Positions 54,157 through 64,000 of a stretch of 64,000 nucleotides of DNA are shown piece after piece; the stretch's first letter is position 1; each line of letters starts with the position of its first letter. The DNA comes from Sphingomonas yunnanensis (GTDB lineage: Bacteria; Pseudomonadota; Alphaproteobacteria; Sphingomonadales; Sphingomonadaceae). The DNA is taken from positions 558,001-622,000 of the forward strand of contig NZ_JAIOKB010000001.1 of assembly GCF_019898765.1 (NCBI RefSeq), given 5' to 3'. The notes under the pieces are model-generated. The model was given only the letters and a program-made list of their open reading frames with translations, did no database searches and was not told where the DNA came from. Position numbers and translations under genes: made by a program.

Positions 54157-55491
54157 ATGCGCTACCTGCTCGCCGCGACCGCGCTGTCGCTCGTCACCAC
54201 GCCCGCGATCGCCGCGCCCGACTATGCGGCGGCGATCGACGCTGATTATGACAAGTCGCTCGGTGCGATGTGGGACGACTTCCACCGCAATCCCGAGCTG
54301 TCGTTCAAGGAGGTGCGCACCGCGGCGAGGATGGCGGCGGCGCTGCGCGCGGTCGCTGGCATGCAGGTGACCGAGAAGGTCGGCGGCACCGGCGTGGTCG
54401 GCGTGCTGCGCAACGGCGCGGGGCCGGTGGTGCTGGTCCGCGCCGACATGGACGGGCTACCCGTCGCGGAAAAATCGGGGCTGCCGAACGCGAGCACGGT
54501 GCGCCAGGTCGGCGTCGACGGGGTCGAAGCGCCGGTGATGCACGCATGCGGGCACGACACGCATATCGTCGGGCTGCTCGCCACCGCGCGACGCCTCGCC
54601 GCGCTCAAGGAGCGCTGGACGGGAACGGTGGTGTTCGTCGTCCAGCCCGCCGAGGAGCGCGTCGGCGGCGCGACGGCGATGCTGCGCGACGGGCTCTACA
54701 CGCGCTTTCCCAAGCCGCAGTACGCACTGGCCTATCACTCCAACTCGGAGGGACTGGCGGGCACCGTCTCGGCGTCCGAGGACATCCAGTACAGCTCGTC
54801 CGACAGCGTCGACATCACCGTGCCGGGGATCGGTGCGCACGGCGCCAGTCCGCATACCGGCAAGGACCCGGTCTATATGGCGAGCCAGCTCGTCATCGCG
54901 CTGCAGGGGCTGATCAGCCGCGAGCGCCAGCCGCTGCGCCCCGGCGTGATCACCGTCGGCAGCTTCCACGCGGGGCTCAAGCACAACATCATCTCGGACG
55001 AGGCCAAGCTCCAGGTCACCGTCCGCGCCAACGACGAGGCGACGCGCAAGCAGCTGCTCACCGGGATCGAGCGGGTCGCGCACGGGATCGGCGAGCTCAA
55101 CGGCATGCCCGCCGACAAGATGCCGGTGGTCAAGGTGATCGAGGGCACGCCGACGACGATCAACGACGCCGCGCTGGCGCGCCGGCTCAACGGCGTGATG
55201 GCGGCGACGCTCGGCGCCGACAAGGTTATCCCGTTCCAGCAGAAAGGCATGGGCGCGGAGGATTTCGCTGCCTTCGTCCAGCCCGAGCTCGGCGTGAAGG
55301 GCTATTATTTCGCGGTCGGTGGCACCCAGCAGGCGGCGTTCGACGCCGCTGCCAACGGCGGCCCACCCGTGCCCTCGCATCACTCGCCCCTGTTCAAGGT
55401 CGACCCGCGCGCCGTGGTGACCACCGGTGCCACCGCGATGACGGCCGCGGTGCTCGACCTGCTCAAGCCAGGTCAGGCGAGCGGGGCGTGA
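54157..55491 (+). CDS. Secreted M20-family metallopeptidase/amidohydrolase
   Basis: This 444-aa M20 peptidase has a signal peptide (LLAATALSLVTTPAIAAPDY). Metal ligands are in VMHACGHDTHIVGL, the VVQPAEERVGG Glu pair, and VPSHHSPLFKVDP. It matches the IAA-amino-acid hydrolase/hippurate hydrolase group in arrangement. The lid domain starts near VTVPGIGAHGASPHTG. ATG 54157 follows AAGGGGA. The substrate is unknown. Confidence 0.88.
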   Translation: MRYLLAATALSLVTTPAIAAPDYAAAIDADYDKSLGAMWDDFHRNPELSFKEVRTAARMAAALRAVAGMQVTEKVGGTGVVGVLRNGAGPVVLVRADMDGLPVAEKSGLPNASTVRQVGVDGVEAPVMHACGHDTHIVGLLATARRLAALKERWTGTVVFVVQPAEERVGGATAMLRDGLYTRFPKPQYALAYHSNSEGLAGTVSASEDIQYSSSDSVDITVPGIGAHGASPHTGKDPVYMASQLVIALQGLISRERQPLRPGVITVGSFHAGLKHNIISDEAKLQVTVRANDEATRKQLLTGIERVAHGIGELNGMPADKMPVVKVIEGTPTTINDAALARRLNGVMAATLGADKVIPFQQKGMGAEDFAAFVQPELGVKGYYFAVGGTQQAAFDAAANGGPPVPSHHSPLFKVDPRAVVTTGATAMTAAVLDLLKPGQASGA

Positions 55492-55500
55492 GGGGATCAT

Positions 55501-55524
55501 AGGCTCCTGTCGAGGCAGGAGCCT
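55501..55524 (+). terminator. Perfect 9-bp hairpin after the M20 peptidase gene
   Basis: AGGCTCCTG pairs perfectly with CAGGAGCCT across a six-base loop, ten bases after the M20 stop. No T tract follows, so an intrinsic terminator is plausible but unproven. Confidence 0.6.
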
Positions 55525-55605
55525 TCGGGCGCTAGCCGCCACGCTTGTTGCTCTCGGCTCGTGCGCGCGCAGGAGCGCGATGTTCGGAAGACAGAGGAGA
55601 GGATG

Positions 55606-56070
55606 ATGCGAGTGTCGTTGGCCGTGCTCGTCGCGGTCGCAGGCCTGGTGCCGAGCATGGCGGCGGCACAGGCGACGATGAACCACGTCGCGATCAACGT
55701 CACCGATCAGGCGCGCAGTGTCGCTTATTATGAGGAAGCGTTCGGGCTCAGCGAGATCCCAGCGCCGCTCGACGCGGCGCCGGGCGGCCCGCGCTGGTTG
55801 CGGCTGGGCAACGGGGTCGAGCTGCACATTCAGGCGATCAAGGTGCCCTTCACTCCGCCCCCGCGGATCATCCACTTCGCGCTGACGGTGAAGGACCTCG
55901 ATCCCGTCCTCGCCTATCTCCGAAACACCGGCCGCACCTGGACCGACTATGCCGGCAAGGTGGGGGCGATCAAGCGCACGCGCACCGACGGCGTCCGCCA
56001 GATCTTCACGCAGGATCCCGACGGCTATTGGGTAGAGGTCAACGACGCCGCCGACCGCCCGCCGCGCTGA
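55606..56070 (+). CDS. Secreted VOC (glyoxalase/bleomycin-resistance fold) protein
   Basis: This 154-aa protein has a signal peptide (LAVLVAVAGLVPSMAAAQ), unusual for VOC proteins. The VOC module begins NHVAINVTDQARSVAYYEEA and ends RQIFTQDPDGYWVEVNDAAD, where a metal ligand Glu is expected. ATG 55606 is the second of two adjacent ATGs behind AGGAGAGG. A periplasmic dioxygenase or lyase is possible; no substrate can be inferred. Confidence 0.8.
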   Translation: MRVSLAVLVAVAGLVPSMAAAQATMNHVAINVTDQARSVAYYEEAFGLSEIPAPLDAAPGGPRWLRLGNGVELHIQAIKVPFTPPPRIIHFALTVKDLDPVLAYLRNTGRTWTDYAGKVGAIKRTRTDGVRQIFTQDPDGYWVEVNDAADRPPR

Positions 56071-56109
56071 CGCTGGCCCCGGACGCCATCCGCTGCTAGC
56101 CGCGTCGGC

Positions 56110-56928
56110 ATGAGCGAGCAGCGAACGAGCGCCGAGATCGATCGGCTGGTGGCGATCATGGCAAAGCTGCGCGGCCCCGGCGGCTGCGAGTGGGACCGCG
56201 CGCAGACCTTCGCGTCGATCGCACCCTATACGATTGAGGAGGCCTATGAGGTCGCCGACGCGATCGCGCGCGGCGCGGTCGACGAACTGCGCGACGAACT
56301 TGGCGACCTGCTGCTCCAGGTGGTGTTCCACAGCCGTATCGCCGAGGAGGACGGTGCCTTCGCGCTGGCCGACGTGGCCGCCGCGATCAGTGACAAGATG
56401 GAGCGTCGCCACCCGCATATCTTCGGCGACCGGGCCGAGGGCGGCCATCACCTCTGGGAGGAGGTCAAGGCCGCCGAGCGCGCCGACAAGGGCGCGGCCG
56501 GGGCGCTCGACGGCGTCGCGGTGGCCCTGCCCGCGCTGATCCGCGCGGAGAAGTTGCAGAAGCGCGCCGCGCGCACCGGCTTCGACTGGCCCGACGCGAG
56601 CGGGTCGCGCGCCAAGGTCGACGAGGAATTGGCCGAGGTGGAGGCCGCGCGCGATCAGGCCGAGCGCGTCGAGGAGATCGGCGACCTGCTGTTCGCGTTG
56701 GTGAACTGGGCGCGACACCTGGGGGTCGACCCGGAGGAGGCGCTGCGCGCCGGCAACGCCAAGTTCGAGCGGCGTTTCCGCGCGATCGAGGCGGCGGGCG
56801 GCGCCGGTTTCGCGGCGCTGCCGCTGGAGGAGAAAGAGGCGCTGTGGCAGCAGGTCAAGGCGGGGAAGAAAGCCGACGCGGCGACTGACCCGGTCGATGG
56901 GTCAATCACTTCCGTTCGCCTCGCATAG
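56110..56928 (+). CDS. mazG: Nucleoside triphosphate pyrophosphohydrolase MazG
   Basis: This 272-aa enzyme with two tandem MazG domains hydrolyses NTPs to NMPs. The N-terminal domain has GGCEWDRAQTFASIAPYTIE, EEAYEVADAI and DELRDELGDLLLQVVFHSRI, the EExxE...ExxD metal site. The C-terminal domain repeats this as RVEEIGDLLFALVNWARHLG. Length is slightly longer than the usual 260. It marks the return to core-genome gene order at the right of the accessory region. Confidence 0.92.
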   Translation: MSEQRTSAEIDRLVAIMAKLRGPGGCEWDRAQTFASIAPYTIEEAYEVADAIARGAVDELRDELGDLLLQVVFHSRIAEEDGAFALADVAAAISDKMERRHPHIFGDRAEGGHHLWEEVKAAERADKGAAGALDGVAVALPALIRAEKLQKRAARTGFDWPDASGSRAKVDEELAEVEAARDQAERVEEIGDLLFALVNWARHLGVDPEEALRAGNAKFERRFRAIEAAGGAGFAALPLEEKEALWQQVKAGKKADAATDPVDGSITSVRLA

Positions 56929-56978
56929 GGATCGAGCGTATCGAGCGGGGCCGCGGGCGACGACCTCTCGATACGTCG

Positions 56979-57014
56979 GCTCGACAAGCTCGACGGCTAG
57001 TCGAGGCGAACGCA
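56979..57014. repeat. Short intergenic repeat (CTCGACAAGCTCGACGG type)
   Basis: CTCGACAAGCTCGACGGCT followed by GTCGAG-CGAACG recurs at 59083-59118 with small changes. It is a dispersed intergenic element with internal inverted character (CGAG / CTCG). It lies between mazG and hflX, which converge. Confidence 0.55.
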
Positions 57015-57053
57015 GAGAGGGTGGCGGCCTCCCATCGAGGTGACGTTAACGGC

Positions 57054-58346
57054 TCACGCCTGCCGCGACAGGAAACGCTCGTGCACCGCGGGCGCCATCC
57101 GCACGTCGTAGCGGACCCGGTCTCCCTCGACATGCTGGTCGAGCACCTCGCCGTTGGCGTGGAGCCACGCCGCGCCCGCCCCGTCCGCCGCGTCGAGCGC
57201 GACGGCGTAGCGCTGGTGGCCCCGCGTCAGCAGGTCGGCGACGTGGCGGATCAGATCGTCCACTCCCTCCCCCGTCAGCGCCGAGAGCGCCACCACGTCG
57301 TCGCGCCGCGCCGCCTCGTCGAGCAGCTCGGTGCGGGCCTCGCCGTGGAGCAGGTCGAGCTTGTTCCACGCCTCGATCCGCGGCGTCGTCTCGCTCACGC
57401 CGACGTCGGCGAGCACGCCCTCGACGTCGGCCTTCTGCGCCGCGGTGTCGGGGTGCGCCACGTCGCGGACGTGGATGAGGAGGTCGGCCGAGACCACCTC
57501 CTCCAGCGTTGCCTTGAAGGCCGCGACCAGCTGGGTCGGCAGCTCCGAGACGAAGCCCACCGTGTCCGACAGGATCGCCTTGTCGATGCCGGGCAGGGTG
57601 ATCTGGCGCAGCGTCGGGTCGAGCGTGGCGAAGAGCAGGTCCTCGGCCATCACGTGTGCGCCAGTGAGCCGGTTGAACAGCGTCGACTTGCCCGCATTGG
57701 TGTAGCCGACCAGCGCGATCACCGGCCAAGGCGCGCGCTGGCGTCGCTCGCGGTGGAGTCCGCGCGTGCGGGTCACCTGCTCCAGCTCGCGCCGCAGCCG
57801 CGCCATGCGGTCGCGGATTAGCCGTCGGTCGGCCTCGATCTGGGTCTCGCCCGGGCCGCCGAGGAAGCCGAAGCCGCCGCGCTGGCGCTCGAGGTGGGTC
57901 CAGCTGCGCACCAGCCGGCCCGACTGATAGTCGAGGTGCGCGAGTTCGACCTGGAGCCGACCCTCGGCGGTGGCGGCGCGCTCGCCGAAGATCTCGAGGA
58001 TCAACCCGGTTCGATCGATCACCTTGGTCTCGAGCGCGGTCTCGAGGTTGCGCTGCTGGATCGGGGTGAGACTGCCGTCGACGACGACCAGCCCGGCCTC
58101 CTCCATCCGCGCGCGCGCGGCGAGCTCCTCGATCTGGCCGGCGCCCATCAGCGTCGCGGCGCGCGGGGTGCGGATGCGCAGCGCGACGCGGTCGGTGACG
58201 ACGACGCCGATCGCCTCGGCGAGGCCGGCCGTCTCCTCCAACCGTGCCTCGGCGTCACGCGACGAGCCGCCGAGGTCGGGATAGACCACGATCGCGCGCG
58301 CGCCGCGGGAGAATTCGTCCCGGTCGCGCTCGAAGCCGGTGCTCAT
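57054..58346 (-). CDS. hflX: GTPase HflX (ribosome-associated)
   Basis: This 430-aa P-loop GTPase splits stalled 70S ribosomes. The N-terminal HflX domain contains GGPGETQIEADRRLIRDRM. G1 is in ALVGYTNAGKSTLFNRL and G3 is DTVGFVSELPTQLV; NKLD in AWNKLDLL is G4. ATG 58346 (MSTGFERD) was chosen because the open frame upstream runs back over hfq. It is downstream of hfq on the same strand, the usual hfq-hflX arrangement. Confidence 0.93.
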   Translation of the reverse strand: MSTGFERDRDEFSRGARAIVVYPDLGGSSRDAEARLEETAGLAEAIGVVVTDRVALRIRTPRAATLMGAGQIEELAARARMEEAGLVVVDGSLTPIQQRNLETALETKVIDRTGLILEIFGERAATAEGRLQVELAHLDYQSGRLVRSWTHLERQRGGFGFLGGPGETQIEADRRLIRDRMARLRRELEQVTRTRGLHRERRQRAPWPVIALVGYTNAGKSTLFNRLTGAHVMAEDLLFATLDPTLRQITLPGIDKAILSDTVGFVSELPTQLVAAFKATLEEVVSADLLIHVRDVAHPDTAAQKADVEGVLADVGVSETTPRIEAWNKLDLLHGEARTELLDEAARRDDVVALSALTGEGVDDLIRHVADLLTRGHQRYAVALDAADGAGAAWLHANGEVLDQHVEGDRVRYDVRMAPAVHERFLSRQA

Positions 58347-58356
58347 GCGCCCACCC

Positions 58357-58845
58357 TCACTCGTCCTCGCCCCCGGCCTGCTCCTCGGCCAGGTTGAGCG
58401 GGCGGGAGGGCTGGATCGTCGAGACCGCGTGCTTGTAGACCAGCTGCGACATGCCGTCGCGCTGCAGCAGCATGCAGAACAGGTCGAAACCGGCGATCGC
58501 ACCCTGCAGCATCACGCCGTTGACGAGGAACATCGTCACCGGATCCTCCGACTTGCGCACCGCGGAGAGGAAGATGTCCTGCAGCAGCTGCTTCTTGCTG
58601 CCCTCACCGAGCTGGCCGACGATGCCGGCGACATCGATCGGGCCGGCGGGCATGATGGTCGAGATGGCGTGCTTGTAGATCAGCTGCGACTGGCCGTCGC
58701 GCCGCAGCAGCACCGAGAAATTGTCGAACCAGGTGACGATGCCCTGGAGCTTGACTCCCTTGACGAGGAACATCGTGACAGGGGTCTTGGACTTGCGCAG
58801 CGCGTTGAGGAAAAGGTCCTGGAGCGAGGTCTGCTTGTCGGCCAT
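58357..58845 (-). CDS. hfq: Tandem-domain RNA chaperone Hfq (two Sm cores in one chain)
   Basis: This 162-aa protein holds two complete Hfq/Sm domains in one chain, while typical Hfq is about 75-100 aa. Domain 1 (about 5-72) has [33 protein letters not shown] and [10 protein letters not shown]. Domain 2 (about 82-150) has [33 protein letters not shown] and [10 protein letters not shown]. The Lys of the proximal site (KLQG) is kept in domain 1 but is Met in domain 2. Both keep the conserved YKHA. It would assemble as three chains to give a six-domain ring (inference). It lies 10 bp upstream of hflX. Confidence 0.92.
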   Translation of the reverse strand: MADKQTSLQDLFLNALRKSKTPVTMFLVKGVKLQGIVTWFDNFSVLLRRDGQSQLIYKHAISTIMPAGPIDVAGIVGQLGEGSKKQLLQDIFLSAVRKSEDPVTMFLVNGVMLQGAIAGFDLFCMLLQRDGMSQLVYKHAVSTIQPSRPLNLAEEQAGGEDE

Positions 58846-59082
58846 GAGAAGGTCCTTGTTCTTGGCGGGAGGTTCCCCGCAGGGTGCGCCGTTGTCGGCG
58901 TCGGGTGGGTCGCGCTGTAAGCGGAAGGGTTAAGTTAGGGTCTCAGTGTGGGCGCGTCTAGGTGGGGGGCGACGGTGGTTGCGGCGGAGCGCGAGACCTC
59001 CCCGTACGGCTCGAGCAGGCGTCGAGCGAGGCCGAGAAGCCGCCCGTCGAGAGGTTGGCGCTCATGGCACCTCCCCCACCGC

Positions 59083-59118
59083 CTCGACAAGCTCGACGGC
59101 TGCTCGAGCGGAACGATT
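59083..59118. repeat. Short intergenic repeat, second copy
   Basis: This is the copy of the 56979-57014 element, with CTCGACAAGCTCGACGGCT followed by GCTCGAGCGGAACG. It lies downstream of ntrX. The region 58846-59126 otherwise shows no gene; GAGCGCGAG and GAGGCCGAG tracts give it a purine-rich look. Confidence 0.5.
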
Positions 59119-59126
59119 GAGAGCGA

Positions 59127-60497
<1,371 letters not shown>

Positions 60498-60503
60498 AGC
60501 TGT

Positions 60504-62753
60504 CTAGATCCGATTTCTTGTCAATGCGGCGATCGTGCGATCGTCGTCGGTGGAGCCTGCGCCGGGCGGAGAGGAGTCCTCGGCGGCGAGCGGGGCGAGC
60601 AGCGACGCGTCGAACGACAGCGTCACCACGGTGCCGCCGCCGGCGCGGTCGGCGAAGGTCATCGTGCCGAAATGCTCCTCCACGATCTTCTTGACGATCG
60701 CGAGGCCCAGGCCTGTACCGCGCGCGCGTGTCGTCATATAGGGCTCGACGATGCGGTCGCGCTCAAGCGGGAGGCCGACGCCGGTGTCGGCCACCTCGAT
60801 CACGACGCGGCCCTCCCCCTCGCGCAACACCATCGTCACCGCGCCCTCGCTGACATCGGCGGCCTCGACCGCCTCGACCGCGTTCTTGACGATGTTGGTG
60901 AGCGCCTGGCCGAGCTGACGCCGGTCGCACACCAGCGTCGGCGCGGGCTCGTCATGCTCGAGCAGGAAACGGATCCCGGGGTGCGCGACCTCGTGCAGGA
61001 ACATCGTCTGGCGTGCGATGTCGACCAGCGCTTCCTCGCGGAACACGGGCTTGGGCATGCGCGCGAACGAGGAGAATTCGTCGACCATGCGGCGCAGGTC
61101 GCCGACCTGGCGGACGATCGTGTCGGTCAGCCGCGCGAAGGTGGTGTCACCCGCCTCGATCTTGCTGCCGTAGCGGCGCTGCAACCGCTCGGCGGCGAGC
61201 TGGATCGGGGTGAGCGGGTTCTTGATCTCGTGCGCGATGCGACGTGCGACGTCGGCCCAGGCGGCGCGGCGCTGGTCGGTCAGCTGCTGGGTGATGTCGT
61301 CGAAGGTGATGATCGGCCCGGTACCGTCGCGCGCGATCCGCGCCGCGAAGGTGCGCATCTCGCCCAGGACATTGTGCTGGACGTTGGCCTCGCGCGCGCC
61401 CTGGTCAAGCATCGCGTCGAGCTCGGGCGCGACCGCGCGCAGCACGCGGCCGACCGGCGGCGCGTCGAGCCCCAGCAATGTCTGCGCCGAGCTGTTGACC
61501 AGCCGGATCGTTCGATCCTGCGAGTCGATCGAGATGACCCCGGCCGAGACGCCCGACATCACCGCCTCGATCAGCGCGCGGCGGTTCTCCAGCTGGGTGT
61601 TGGCGGTGACCAGCGCGGTGTTCTGGGTCTCCAGCCGCGCGGTCATGCTGTTGAAGGCGGTGGCGAGAGTGCCGACCTCGTCGCGCGCGGGCGTCTCGGG
61701 CACGCGCGCGGAAAGGTCGCCCTCCCCTACCCGGCGCGCCGCGTCGACCAGCGCGCCGACCGGGCGCACGAGACGGTCGGCAACCGCCAGCGCGATCCAC
61801 ACCGCGACGCCGACGATCAGCAGCGAGACGATCAGCAGCGCGGCGTTGAATTGGAGCTGGAGCGACCGCGCGCGCGCGATGAGCTGGCGATAGTCGTTGA
61901 GCACCGCCGCGCCGCGGTTGAGCTGGTTGGCGAGCTGCGGGTCGAACACGCGCGCCGAGTAAAGATAGGTGTGCGGCTGATAGTCGAGCCTGGTCAGCAC
62001 GCCGACGCGGTCGCCCGAGCGCACCACCACCGATGCCGCGCCGCCCTCGATCTGGTCGACCATCGGCGCGGTGACGACACGCTCGAGCTGCCGGTCGTAG
62101 GGATTGACCAAGGCGCGCGTGCGCAGCTCGCCATCCTGCCCGCGCTGGACGATCAGCGCCTCGGACAGGTTGCGGAGGTAGAGCTGATAGGCGAGGCCCG
62201 CGGCGAAGCGCTTGCTCTCGATCGGGTCGGCGCGAAGATAATCGGCGAGGTCGCCCGCCATGGTCATCGTCTCGCGGCCGACGCGGTCCGACTCGTTGCG
62301 GTAGCTCTCCTGCGCCACCGAGGCGGCGTTCTCGAACATGCCGCGCGCACGATCCGAGTACCAGAATTGGACACCGTACTGGAACAGCAGCGAGGCGAAG
62401 ATCGTCACCAGCAGCGCGGGCACCGCCGCGACAAGCGAGAAGAGCAGCACCAGCCGGACATGGAGCCGCCCCTCCCCGCCCACCGGCGAGCGTGCGGCGC
62501 GGTTGAGCGCGATCCGGCGCCCGAGCAGAATCATGAGGGCGATACCGGCGACGAGGTTGGCGACGAGCAGCAGCGCGACCACCGGCGGCTCGATCAGCGC
62601 GGCCGTACCGCCCTCGCCGCGCACCGAGAAATAGCTGCCCACGCCGATCGCGATCGCCACCGCCAGCACCGCTAGCTCCAGCGCCGGCGTCACCGTCGGC
62701 CGCCGGTGGGCGGGCGACGTGGTGGGAGAGGAGGGAGTGACTCCCGCGATCAT
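60504..62753 (-). CDS. ntrY: Sensor histidine kinase NtrY
   Basis: This 749-aa membrane kinase has hydrophobic segments near residues 30-55 and 70-125 and an extracytoplasmic loop. A HAMP follows (about 365-415, PVGALVDAARRVGEGDLSAR), then a PAS domain (ALIEAVMSGVSAGVISIDS). The H-box is RRIAHEIKNPLTPIQLAAER. The kinase core has TNIVKNAVEAVEAADVSEGA and TGVGLPLERDRIVEPYMTTR, with GTGLGLAIVKKIVEEHFGTM. ATG 62753 (MIAGVTPSS) was chosen. It partners with ntrX, and the ntrBC pair lies upstream. Confidence 0.92.
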   Translation of the reverse strand: MIAGVTPSSPTTSPAHRRPTVTPALELAVLAVAIAIGVGSYFSVRGEGGTAALIEPPVVALLLVANLVAGIALMILLGRRIALNRAARSPVGGEGRLHVRLVLLFSLVAAVPALLVTIFASLLFQYGVQFWYSDRARGMFENAASVAQESYRNESDRVGRETMTMAGDLADYLRADPIESKRFAAGLAYQLYLRNLSEALIVQRGQDGELRTRALVNPYDRQLERVVTAPMVDQIEGGAASVVVRSGDRVGVLTRLDYQPHTYLYSARVFDPQLANQLNRGAAVLNDYRQLIARARSLQLQFNAALLIVSLLIVGVAVWIALAVADRLVRPVGALVDAARRVGEGDLSARVPETPARDEVGTLATAFNSMTARLETQNTALVTANTQLENRRALIEAVMSGVSAGVISIDSQDRTIRLVNSSAQTLLGLDAPPVGRVLRAVAPELDAMLDQGAREANVQHNVLGEMRTFAARIARDGTGPIITFDDITQQLTDQRRAAWADVARRIAHEIKNPLTPIQLAAERLQRRYGSKIEAGDTTFARLTDTIVRQVGDLRRMVDEFSSFARMPKPVFREEALVDIARQTMFLHEVAHPGIRFLLEHDEPAPTLVCDRRQLGQALTNIVKNAVEAVEAADVSEGAVTMVLREGEGRVVIEVADTGVGLPLERDRIVEPYMTTRARGTGLGLAIVKKIVEEHFGTMTFADRAGGGTVVTLSFDASLLAPLAAEDSSPPGAGSTDDDRTIAALTRNRI

Positions 62754-62805
62754 CGCTCCTCCGCTACAACATCGGTGTTGCACAGAGAACACATATTTCG
62801 GGCGT

Positions 62806-64000
62806 TTATGGTTCGTCCGATCCCGCCGTCCGCGCGCCTGGGCTGATCCCGAGCGCGTCGAGCCGCTTGCGCAGCGTGTTGCGGTTGAGCCCGATCGCGC
62901 GCGCGGCACGCAGCTGGTTGCCGCCGTGCCGTGCCAGCATCGCCGCGATGAGCGGCCGCTCCACCGCGCCGATCACGCGATCGTAGAGCGAGCCGTCGTC
63001 GAGCGCGCGTGGAGCCTCGCGCGCGAGCCGGTCGATCATCGCGCGCACAGCCGCCTCGATGCCGGGATCGGGCAGCGGCTCGGCCGAGCTGGGTGCGGCG
63101 CCGATCGTCTCCACCACCTCGGCCGCGCCGATCCGGTCGTCGCGGGAGAGCGCGGCGAGGCGGCGCATGAGGTTTTCCAGCTCGCGGACATTGCCGGGCC
63201 AGTCGTGCGCCTCGAGGGCGGCGATCGCCTCGGCGGCGAGCGTCTTGCGCGGCAGTCCCGCCTCGGCGGCGCGGTCGAGGAAGTGGCGCGCGAGCTCGGC
63301 GATGTCGCCGCGCCGCTCGCGCAGCGCGGGCAACGCGATCGGCACGACGTTGAGCCGATAGTAGAGGTCCTCGCGGAACTGCCCGCCCGCGACTGCCTGC
63401 TGCAGGTCCCGGTTGGTCGCGGCGACGATGCGGACGTCGGCGCGGATCGTGCGCGCGCCGCCCACCGTGGTGAACTCGCCCGACTGGAGCACGCGGAGCA
63501 GCCGCGTCTGCGCCTCGATCGGCATGTCGCCGATCTCGTCGAGGAAGAGCGTGCCACCGGCCGCCTGTTCGAACCGGCCGGCGCTACGCTGTGCCGCACC
63601 CGTGAACGCGCCGCGCTCGTGCCCGAACAACTCGGCCTCGATCAGCTCGCGTGGGATCGCCGCCATGTTGATGGGCACGAACGGGGCGGCACGGCGCGCG
63701 CCGAGGTCGTGGATCGCCCGCGCGACCAGCTCCTTGCCCGTGCCCGACTCACCCGAGACCAGCACGGTGAGGTCGTTCGAGATCACCCGCGCGATCACGC
63801 GATACACGTCCTGCATCGCGGGCGAGCGGCCGATCAGCGGCAGCGCCTCCTCCTCGACCGCGCGCTCCTCCGCCGCGGTGCCGCCACGCTTGAGCGCCGC
63901 CGCGACCGTGCGGGTCAGCGTGTCGAGGTCGAACGGCTTGGGGATATAGTCGTAGGCGCCCGCCTCGGTGGCGCGCACCGCGGTGGTCAGCGTGTTGCGC
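62806..64000 (-). CDS. ntrC: Nitrogen regulator NtrC, N-terminus outside window
   Basis: This is a sigma54-dependent enhancer-binding protein whose frame runs off the right window edge. The visible part starts within the receiver (LTTAVRATEAGAYDYIPKPF). The AAA+ domain has Walker A VSGESGTGKELVARAIHDLG, the intact sigma54 contact LFGHERGAFTGAAQRSAG, and GGTLFLDEIGDMPIEAQTRL. The Fis-type HTH (QLRAARAIGLNRNTLRKRLD) closes it. An internal GTG at 63978 is not the start. It activates nitrogen-scavenging genes with RpoN. Confidence 0.93.
   Translation of the reverse strand, partial: RNTLTTAVRATEAGAYDYIPKPFDLDTLTRTVAAALKRGGTAAEERAVEEEALPLIGRSPAMQDVYRVIARVISNDLTVLVSGESGTGKELVARAIHDLGARRAAPFVPINMAAIPRELIEAELFGHERGAFTGAAQRSAGRFEQAAGGTLFLDEIGDMPIEAQTRLLRVLQSGEFTTVGGARTIRADVRIVAATNRDLQQAVAGGQFREDLYYRLNVVPIALPALRERRGDIAELARHFLDRAAEAGLPRKTLAAEAIAALEAHDWPGNVRELENLMRRLAALSRDDRIGAAEVVETIGAAPSSAEPLPDPGIEAAVRAMIDRLAREAPRALDDGSLYDRVIGAVERPLIAAMLARHGGNQLRAARAIGLNRNTLRKRLDALGISPGARTAGSDEP

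Noticed and set aside
57046..57729. 227-aa minus-strand frame within hflX
   Set aside because: It is a frame-shifted shadow of the HflX GTPase domain.

Overview
The window is GC-rich DNA from an alphaproteobacterium, most likely Sphingomonadales (Sphingomonas-like). This rests on a duplicated-domain Hfq beside hflX and ntrXY, the mreB-mreC-mreD-mrdA order, a Mg-type HemB, and sphingomonad-style intergenic repeats. The assignment is inference, because no rRNA is present.

Backbone, left part (1-20117). The rod-shape cluster mrdA(partial)-mreD-mreC-mreB lies on the minus strand, divergent from mutL. Then come a YegS/DAG-kinase-like lipid kinase, hemB, two overlapping GNAT genes and a membrane-fused spermidine-synthase-like protein. 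A VOC gene broken by one stop codon, a small lipoprotein, two identical tRNA-Arg(ACG), a small basic protein and tRNA-Ser(TGA) follow. A secreted MltB-type transglycosylase and a D-Ala-D-Ala carboxypeptidase lead into a tightly overlapping run tmk-holB-metG-tatD-MBL hydrolase-two-TM small protein.

Accessory region (about 20118-51745). Two directly oriented ISNCY-like transposase copies (20154 and 46531) bracket about 25 kb of stress genes. These are: an HWE-type sensor kinase with a lone receiver; a fluoride module (fluoride riboswitch, CLC channel, DUF190); a DUF305-propeller-ECF sigma-anti-sigma operon with a plausible ECF promoter; a sulfite module (two Mo sulfite-oxidase-family enzymes, LysR, TDT exporter, c-type cytochrome, MgtC-like protein); a czc-type efflux operon (CDF, CzcI-like, CzcC, CzcB, CzcA) divergent from merR; and arsRCB-arsN2-arsH. 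Right of the second transposase copy are short cargo genes (LprI-like, alpha/beta hydrolase, orphans), a 116-bp paired-hairpin direct repeat, and a solitary end resembling the IS left end.

Right part (51790-64000). A GH130-like glycosidase, a secreted esterase, a secreted M20 peptidase and a secreted VOC protein precede the core genes mazG, hflX, hfq (tandem Sm domains), ntrX, ntrY and ntrC (partial). I infer that the MBL end and mazG were once closer, so the material between them is largely acquired.

The strongest points for follow-up are the fluoride riboswitch module, the tandem Hfq, NtrX lacking GAFTGA, the IS/hairpin architecture, and the ECF sigma operon.
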